A DNA stretch of 64,000 nucleotides. Origin: Apostichopus japonicus (taxonomy: Eukaryota; Echinodermata; Holothuroidea; Aspidochirotida; Stichopodidae). The position numbers were made by a program, and so were the translations under genes. Below the pieces are notes generated by a model. The model searched no databases, was not told the DNA's origin, and saw nothing but the letters and a program-made list of their open reading frames with translations. How positions within the stretch are numbered: position 1 is the first letter of the stretch; each line of letters starts with the position of its first letter. Positions 46,263 to 64,000 of the stretch are shown piece by piece. The stretch covers positions 8,939,001-9,003,000 of the forward strand of contig NC_092568.1 in the NCBI RefSeq assembly GCF_037975245.1, read 5' to 3'.

Positions 46263-47465
46263 ATGGAGAGAAGTACACCATCAGCTGATCCGGGTAACCA
46301 GGATGTTAATTTGTTGCAGACTTCGTCATTTTACTGGTGCTTTACTGGTGTTATGATCGTGATCATGAATTTAACCGTTATAGCACTTTTCGTTCGAAAT
46401 CGTAAAACACTAACGGATTGGTTGCTCATTAACCTAGCTATTGCAGATGTATGTGTTGGTATCAGTATTATTCCGCTTCACGGTTTACCGTTGGGACAAC
46501 TAGAAGATTACAGCTCGTATTATTATTTATGTTTTATATCAGAATGTTTAGCCAACTGTTTCATGACCGTCGCCTCGCTGTGTCTCATTGCGTTGTCGTG
46601 CGATCGCTTGTATTATATCACTTCACCGTCGCGGTACAAAGACACTCAATGCAAAGGAAAGATCTTGTTGGTCAACATTTTATACTGGATCCTCTCATTC
46701 ATGGTTTGGATTGTTGTCGGTGTGTTGGTGACATCTTTGTCCAACGATATTAAAACCACTGGTGCAAGTTGTCCGATAGAAAGTGACCTTTCGAATGATA
46801 TACTCGGTGCCAAAACCATCGCTATTTTCTGGGCACCATTTTTCACCGTTCTTGTCTTGTTCTTACTGACGAGTCTAGGCAGATCACCTGAACCCACTTC
46901 CTCGATTGAGTCTAACGTAAGACCCAGGTCATACCTCCTCCGTGAACAGCAGCATAACTTAGCTTTTGATGGTGACATTTCATGCAGTGAGGGGACTAAC
47001 TTAGAAGATGGTGGAATATGGGTAGGGAAAGATAACCAAAATTTAAACACCGAAAATTACCGATCCAACGACCTTCAAGGTAGTGGGACCTGCACCCAAG
47101 ATCTTACTTTCGCCATCACAAGTGGATGGTGCGATTCACCAGAGGCATCACGTTCGTCATCTCATGCGCAAAACCGCATCAAGGAGAACAACAGGAATCC
47201 AGGCGAACTAGTCAATGGAGGACAGGAATCTTGGAATAGAAAGGATGGCAGCCCTCGTTTGATCTACTTTCTGTTTATAATTTTTGTCATTACGAGGATG
47301 CCATTGGCGACCTTCCAAGTTTACCTATTTATAAGTGATATCACGATTCGAAACACTTCGATTGTATATCGTATGGAACTTGCATTGTTGTTTTTGTTTT
47401 GTTCAAATAGCTTTTTCAACCCTATCGTATTAATAGCCTTTCGGAGAAAGTTTCGTCTTCAATGA
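46263..47465 (+). CDS. rhodopsin-family (class A) GPCR, orphan, single coding exon
   Basis: A 400-residue seven-helix receptor expected in the plasma membrane. TM1 ~23-45; TM2 ~52-72 with LAIAD (58-62); TM3 ~88-112 with C90 and CDRLY (113-117, DRY variant); TM4 ~133-156; C170 in ECL2 can pair with C90; TM5 ~182-204 with P191. A long polar third loop (~205-331) is of the kind seen in aminergic-type receptors. TM6 ~332-356 has P347 but lacks the toggle CWxP (it reads ITRMP). TM7 ~367-392 has NPIVLI in place of NPxxY. The chain ends eight residues later with no palmitoylation cysteine. I chose the ATG in ACCATGG at 46263; an in-frame ATG at 46095 would add 56 residues with no signal-like character. 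Ligand unknown. It resembles the broken receptor at 3250-16680. Confidence 0.85.
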   Translation: MERSTPSADPGNQDVNLLQTSSFYWCFTGVMIVIMNLTVIALFVRNRKTLTDWLLINLAIADVCVGISIIPLHGLPLGQLEDYSSYYYLCFISECLANCFMTVASLCLIALSCDRLYYITSPSRYKDTQCKGKILLVNILYWILSFMVWIVVGVLVTSLSNDIKTTGASCPIESDLSNDILGAKTIAIFWAPFFTVLVLFLLTSLGRSPEPTSSIESNVRPRSYLLREQQHNLAFDGDISCSEGTNLEDGGIWVGKDNQNLNTENYRSNDLQGSGTCTQDLTFAITSGWCDSPEASRSSSHAQNRIKENNRNPGELVNGGQESWNRKDGSPRLIYFLFIIFVITRMPLATFQVYLFISDITIRNTSIVYRMELALLFLFCSNSFFNPIVLIAFRRKFRLQ

Positions 47466-47663
47466 GCAGATTCTGCTATGATTGAGATCAATCGGAATAA
47501 TTGACACGAAGAAGCACCGACGATTGGAAAGCTTACATGGGCACTTTGTGTGTAGTAAAAAAACTATCATGTACTTGTTATATAAGACTCTGCAAGGGTT
47601 GGGAATACGACAGTGGGGACGACCCGGGGACGCCACAATTACTGTCCTACTATGAAGTGAGCT

Positions 47664-47666
<3 letters not shown>

Positions 47667-47741
<75 letters not shown>

Positions 47742-47771
47742 TAAATTTGCCTCTCTATTCGCCTCATTCGC

Positions 47772-47851
<80 letters not shown>
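47667..47851. repeat. (TA)n microsatellite cluster
   Basis: Two TA tracts are separated by a short CTCTATTCGCCTCATTCGCC segment, about 200 bp downstream of the GPCR stop codon. More TA tracts occur near 47922-48045. Confidence 0.9.
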
Positions 47852-47855
<4 letters not shown>

Positions 47856-48639
47856 ATAAAAAAAACTTACTCCTTATTTGTCAATTATGAGTCATATCTT
47901 ATTTCTCTGGTTTTCTCTAATAATATATATACATATATATATATAATTTATGACCGACAAAATATCCCCGTTTTAATTTTGACAATTTTCTTGTATCAAA
48001 ATTCTTAATTTGGTTTATATATACGTATATATAATATATATATATATACAGACCAAAGACGCATAAACATTTTTTCCTCTTTGTACGTTTTTTCATGCAC
48101 TAAATTCACTCAGGTAACCTTGTAAGTTTCTTATAGATTATGAATCCACCTCTACATATACGTTTATATTTGAGCCGCATTTACAGCGGCTACGGACGGT
48201 CTTGATGTAAATTGTCAATAATGTTAGAAATATTGACGATGGTCTTTGTGTAAGTTTTTCTGTTGTGTTTGGTGTATTGATCGCACTTTTGCGTGTGTCA
48301 ACAATGAAGTGAGAAAAACACTCACTTCTTTCTATATGCATCTAGAGTTTCACTATAATCCTTGTGGGCTTACGTTTCTGAACGAATGAATAAATTGAAA
48401 TTGCACTTATTACTTATGTCGAATAAGCAAATTTCACATTTTGCCATTTCAACTGTATATTTCTACTAATACAGGAACTGACAGGTGCAGTTTCGTTTGA
48501 AAGAACCTCTATAGTGTGGAACTTCCTTAATCATCGGCAGATAAAATAGTTGTAATGTTAAACATGACAGTATTTTGTAAGCCTACATTTATTATGTTCT
48601 TGTGTGTCCGAGAGGCGAGAAGGATTGCAATGAGTCCAT

Positions 48640-48812
48640 ATTCGTACTCGAATTCAATTAAGTGTATAGTTGCATTCATTTGTACTCGCCAAGGTTTTGT
48701 TGTACTCGGGGCATATTGAAAAACTAGTAAAAAAGTACGATCGCGTACTCACATGCCTAGAGACTTGTACTTGTACTCGTGCTAAGGTAAATTCCTACGT
48801 GTACTCACCGTA
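48640..48812. repeat. cluster of GTACTC words
   Basis: The hexamer GTACTC occurs at least six times within ~170 bp (contexts CGTACTCGAATT, TTGTACTCGCC, TTGTACTCGGGG, GCGTACTCACAT, TTGTACTCGTGC, GTGTACTCACCG), along with related TTGTACTTG. Spacing is irregular, so it is not a simple tandem array. Confidence 0.55.
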
Positions 48813-49904
48813 GCCTGCCTGTTGAACTGTCTTACTGTAATGTCGGCAACTAACTTTATGAATGTCTGTAAATCAAGATATTTTCGAAGACAAAATTGTA
48901 TCGGAATCAAATTCAAAATCCTTAATTTTGGCATCTTGCAGCTGCTGAAAACGTTACTTAACTGTTATAAAACTTGAAACAGTCTTTGTCTTTCTCTGTA
49001 TACAGTTACTTGTGTTGCATGGTATCATATTATACATCAAAGAGATACCTCACAGAAAGTATATTAATGTAAACGCTACGATCTTGTTAAAATATGGTTT
49101 CTCATCAAAGTTTATTAATCACGAATGCAAATCACCTCATGTGACGCACTAAATTATCGAATTAACATCGACTATGTTTAAAAAAAAATTGACCGACTTT
49201 GTGTCCATCATTTAACGGAATCATTTGGTTTTTCTTCCTAAGTAAAAAACATCGTTTTATAATTGCAAGGTTGGAACGACTGGGTTGGATGGTAAGGGTC
49301 CTGCGGGATGGAGGCTAAGGGTCGCGGGGATGAACGGGTGACCGCAATAATTTTCGTGGCAATGATCTTCACACCCTATCTTTGTTCACCAGGTATATGA
49401 TTGCCTGCTCCCTCCGCCCGATCTGAAAACAAACTGTGTCGGGTTCACTGACGTGTGTTGCTTCATCGATCGTTATTCAACAAAGAATATGTCTCGTTGC
49501 AAGAAAAAAATCAGCGTTCCAAGGACGGCTAATTTCTTGCCACTCGCCGCGGGGCGGGATGTTGTTTAATAATTGCCTATGTTTAAATGACGATACTTCA
49601 TTTCAAATAATTGTCATTCGTTCGGAGACTGTGTGTACATAATGTTTTATTGATCACAAATAGTTTCAAACCAACAACATTTTATATTTTTATTTATTTA
49701 CTTATTGATTATTATTTAAAAAAATATTACAGAGCGAGGTTATATTACAATAGATGTGTTGGTATAAAATCTGTTATTTTTTCAAACAAATATACCACAA
49801 TATGCAGATTTTGGATATCACTAGACCAGGGCTTTCCAGGACAAGATTCGACCCGAGAATGATCTTATAATCTGGCGGACCCCACCAAAACAAAGTCAAA
49901 CCAT

Positions 49905-49990
49905 ACGCTTGCACTAATCGGGTTTCGAACCCTCCGTATATAAGGCCTTTTAGTATGGGCTTGAGCACTCTACCGGTCTCCCCTGCACAT
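49905..49990 (-). mobile_element. tRNA-like sequence, probable SINE head
   Basis: The minus strand has A-box-like GACCGGTAGAGTGCTCAAGC and B-box-like GGGTTCGAAACCC at roughly tRNA spacing. The flanks do not form an acceptor stem. Single copy in this window. Confidence 0.5.
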
Positions 49991-52362
49991 TTCATGAATC
50001 TACGATATATGTGAGATTTTGTATTATGTCTGCGACTCTGCTTAAACCAATATTTCTCTATATATGATCCTGTTAAATAAAAATGATTCCAAACTCCCGA
50101 TATATCTGTTCGTACGGAACATTTCACTAAAAATTAACGTAAGGTTACAAACCTATCGCGACGATAGAAACATAATTCCGTAAATGTATATGAATTTATC
50201 ATATAGAGACATTTAGACAGCTACTTTAAGTCACGCTCAAACTTCTAACACGATCATTACACAGAACTAATTGCAGACAGTGAATAAGTTCATGAAAATT
50301 TAGCAAGATTTAGCTCGATCTTAAATTTACACACACTGTTTAATAGTCATTAATTACACTCAATGAATATACTGCTATTCATGATAATATCTTTGAATGG
50401 CTTTTACCTGCAGGCTATCAGTGTACGAGGTGCTTTGGTGCATTTTAACCTTATAGATGGGAGTGATGGGCATTAAAGAAGACATAGTACACATAGTACA
50501 CATATTATATAGAGAACACAGTGTACTTAATGTTTTACAGTAGTTACTGTAATCTCTGTGTGAATCGGGTGTGTGTTGAAAGAAATCATTTTACGAAGTA
50601 ACTAACAGTTCTGTTAGTAGTGTCATTTACTCACAGATCTGAGAATTAAGGTATTGTGTTTTTGTGACCAACCTTTTGGAAAATTTGCGCATTCGTTTAT
50701 CTTCAGCATCAGGATAAAATTTGAAACTTCTTGTAAGTGTACAGTGTATGAGGTGTTTTAGTGCATTTGAATCTTATAGTTGAGATGGTCGATGGGGAAT
50801 TAAAGAGGTGGTGGAACTTTCAAAAGTGGCTCTTTAAGTAAATGAAATGAACACAGTTTTAACACGGCAGGAGTTTGAAGGAATTTCGGTCCTTTGCCCA
50901 TGTGTCCCTTGGTCCTCACTCCTACACCCCCCCCCCCCCGCACCATCGTCCTTGTTTTCAACAATTGGTCATTTGTAGCTAACCTAGTATATACGATAGC
51001 ATATACGAGAGAGCGTGATATAGATTTCACTTTTTAATTTCGCAAAATATGGAAAAGGGTACATTTCATTAAGAAAATGGGGAATTTTACTTCTGTAGGG
51101 ACAGTTCACAAATGGAGGGTAAGTTTAATTTATGAAAAGGGAACTTTTTCATATTTTTGATTAAGTAAGGGACACGACAGTACTGCTCCATGTACTCCCA
51201 CCCCCCCCCCCCTTCCAACTTACATGTGCATACATGGTGCAAGTTGGTTCCAAGTTCTATATGTTTAATGAACGACCATCCGGGGACAGACCGAAATTAG
51301 CAAGTGGATACTCGGAGCAGTACTTGGGATGTCTCATCGCTACCAAGTAATGGATGGGTCTAAGAACGACATGTAATTGCTAATAATTCCGAATGCAGCT
51401 AGGCCGATGTGTAGTTGCAGTATTTTACGATGGACAGCGCAATACTGTAACTGGCTGCGTATAGTTAACATAGGTGTTGTTTGTGTCACTTTAGAGCGAA
51501 CGAAAGTACACGGTTGCAACGGGTCGATTTTATCCTAAAGAAACAACCATAAGGGGTCCAGATGCTATGAGATATCGAGATTTTTGCCTGCGTAGCGAAC
51601 TATCGTTTTGAGGAACTTTGAATGTTCACATCAACTTTATTATTAAACAACGTTACATAGGTTTGGGACTTAGCAATCATTACTGCAGGCTAAAAAAAAT
51701 TCATTCGGAATAGTTGATTAGTGACGCAACAAGCTGTTGTTTACTTTACACAACGTATATTTTCAACGTGTAAAATTATCACAAGAATCGTGTTAAGTAG
51801 AGGGCAGGTGGAAGGGTGTTTTTTTTTTTTACATTTTTATCGATTTTACCCATCCTTGTATACGTTATACTTTCATGAATATATGAATACCTAACTTGCA
51901 GTTAAAATTCAGATGATGCCTGATGTGAGTTTTACTGAATGTCAGGGTGATTTTTGAAGGACATGTTTTTCATTGTTCTTTTTGCTATTGACAAATTCTT
52001 TTCTCTTGTATCCAGCTGGCGCGATTCTTGCTGTTCTCGTTTGACCTTGCAGTTCCATTGGACTGTGGCCAATAAGACGCCTTCACACGCGTCTTGAGAA
52101 CCTATGCTTAATAGATACAAACAATTTACTTAACACTTGTAGTTCAACTTCACTAAATATTGAAGGAGAAACAACAACAACAACTACAACAGCAACAAAA
52201 CAATACGTTGAGACTAACGATGATGATTTTGCAAGCCACATGCATTCTTTCCGATCTATGAAGTTAAAAGTCTAATTTCAATGCGGCGACTTTCGAACAG
52301 GAGCCGAAACTAGTCCCTTAGGAATAAAGATCTCCTCTTCTTATTGAGGACATATCATCGCA

Positions 52363-62762
<10,400 letters not shown>

Positions 62763-64000
62763 TGTAATCAGAGAAAGGGGAGGGGGTATAGGCATGCATA
62801 GAAAGCAATCAAAACAAGAACATATATCAATATTTTCATGACAGAAATTTTGTTGGCGCGTTACGACATTATTCGTATTTTAACGATATTGTTCAGATTT
62901 GTAACACCACACATTATACAAATTATTAGTTGGACAAATTTCCCAATTTCTTCACCGTGACAAAATGCTTTCTCTAAACTTTATTAAAATAAAAGACAAA
63001 TAATGTTCTTCCATTAATACATCAAATCTAACGAAATAATGTAGAAAACGGTCATGTATTGAGATATTATGAATTCCAACCCCCGGAATCCTCCTTTAAG
63101 TGTATATCTACGGTAACTCTTACATGCCATTGTCTACCATGCTTTGTATTCTAGCAAGACTGAGAAGACAAAGTACAATATATATCTATGCATTGTCTAT
63201 GTATTATGATATATTAAGACGAGAATAATAAAATAATAAAACATCTGTCATTTTACGCAGAAATCCATGTTTTGAACGAATCTAAGTAGACATACATTGT
63301 CGATTTCTGATGCGTATAGTGTCATTGAGAGAAGGAACCCTTTGTTTATTTTCAGGGTGAAGAGGAAATAAATGACACCATAAGGCCGCATTGATAAAAA
63401 ACCAAATAACAAACATTTAAGGAAACAGGGATATACTATTTGTCGGTTTATTCATAAAATATTTATACTAGGCTATATGCAACAAGCGAATTAGTCATTC
63501 TTTGGCGAATTAATCTCTTTCTGTCATTACACCACCCACACCCCCCCCCCTCCATCCCCAGGCTTCCTAGTAAACTTACACAAATAAATGTCGCGTGCGA
63601 GATTGATTCAATATAACCATATAGGAGTGCTGTTGTAGGATATATGAAAAGGAAATATACTAATAAAGGAAATTTACTTGCTCCATAAATGCTTTTTTTT
63701 TTTTGTGTGGTCACAATGCCAAAAGTCTCCCGTATGATGGTAAAAACCCATTTGTGCTTCGAAGGCTTTAATTAAAGAGTTCGGCCATTTTTTATGTTTT
63801 AATTCAAATAAAGAATAAAATATCTTAATTCGATTGCTCTAGACCTAATCTTCTTATACTTATACGAGTCCGGACGCGAAGTTGTTACTTTGTGTTAAAT
63901 TGGTGTTACTAATTGGGAGAAAGAAAAACACTTCACAGCTCTCAGAAAGTCGCACCGAATATGCACAGGCTGATGTGGAAAGTGGAACAAGGTTATTTGG
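62763..64000. other. 3' flank of the claudin-type gene, otherwise gene-free
   Basis: AATAAA at 62988-62993 is a candidate poly(A) signal about 226 bp after the stop codon. Beyond it I see AT-rich sequence, a C-run near 63541 and a T-run near 63692, and no supportable exon. Confidence 0.5.

Larger units (their letters stand above)
47852..52362. other. gene-free stretch between the GPCR and the claudin-type gene
   Basis: No supportable exon is seen. It contains the GTACTC cluster at 48640-48812, a tRNA-like SINE head at 49905-49990, a ~65-bp direct repeat pair (50419-50480 and 50741-50807, sharing GTGTA[CT]GAGGTG and TTAGTGCATTT-type words), and C-runs near 50928 and 51202. Confidence 0.45.

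Overview
The window is eukaryotic: interrupted genes with GT-AG introns, long gene-poor stretches, L1/Tx1-like LINEs, tRNA- and U2-derived SINE-like elements, hAT-like short elements, and long (TA)n and (GAT)n tracts. An NLR-type innate-immune gene, rhodopsin-family receptors and a claudin-type gene together suggest a marine invertebrate deuterostome, most likely an echinoderm. That is inference from gene style; nothing here fixes the species.

Layout. 1-3249 is gene-free, with a near-perfect 165-bp hairpin at 2033-2197. 3250-16680 holds a rhodopsin-family GPCR pseudogene on the minus strand, cut in two at its DRY motif. The two halves are separated by a 12.6-kb insert (3718-16303) bounded by two direct copies of one ~600-bp element. 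The outer flanks of the pair match each other over 8 bp (7/8), and so do the inner flanks (7/8). The insert carries two copies of a tRNA-type SINE, two U2-headed SINE-like elements, a longer tRNA-related SINE and a decayed LINE. 16681-22100 is gene-free.

22101-37325 (minus) is the main gene. I assembled 19 coding exons with GT-AG junctions and consistent phases into a 980-residue frame. It encodes an NLR-like protein that has the pre-NACHT segment and the NACHT C-terminal region but no visible Walker A or B core. A unit encoded by up to four small exons follows, repeated four times. A fold-back element and an hAT-like MITE sit in its introns.

38200-46262 holds a TA-rich satellite, a 5'-truncated LINE with a 15-bp target duplication and a frameshift in its catalytic motif, a second copy of the long SINE, and degenerate minisatellites. 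46263-47465 (plus) is an intact single-exon GPCR of 400 residues with unusual TM6 and TM7 motifs, related to the broken receptor. 52363-62762 (plus) is a four-exon claudin/PMP22-type gene of 219 residues with the W-GLW-C-C signature; its last intron ends in about 295 bp of (GAT)n. The genes show no operon-like or pathway link. The NLR-like gene and the receptors fit families that commonly expand in such genomes.
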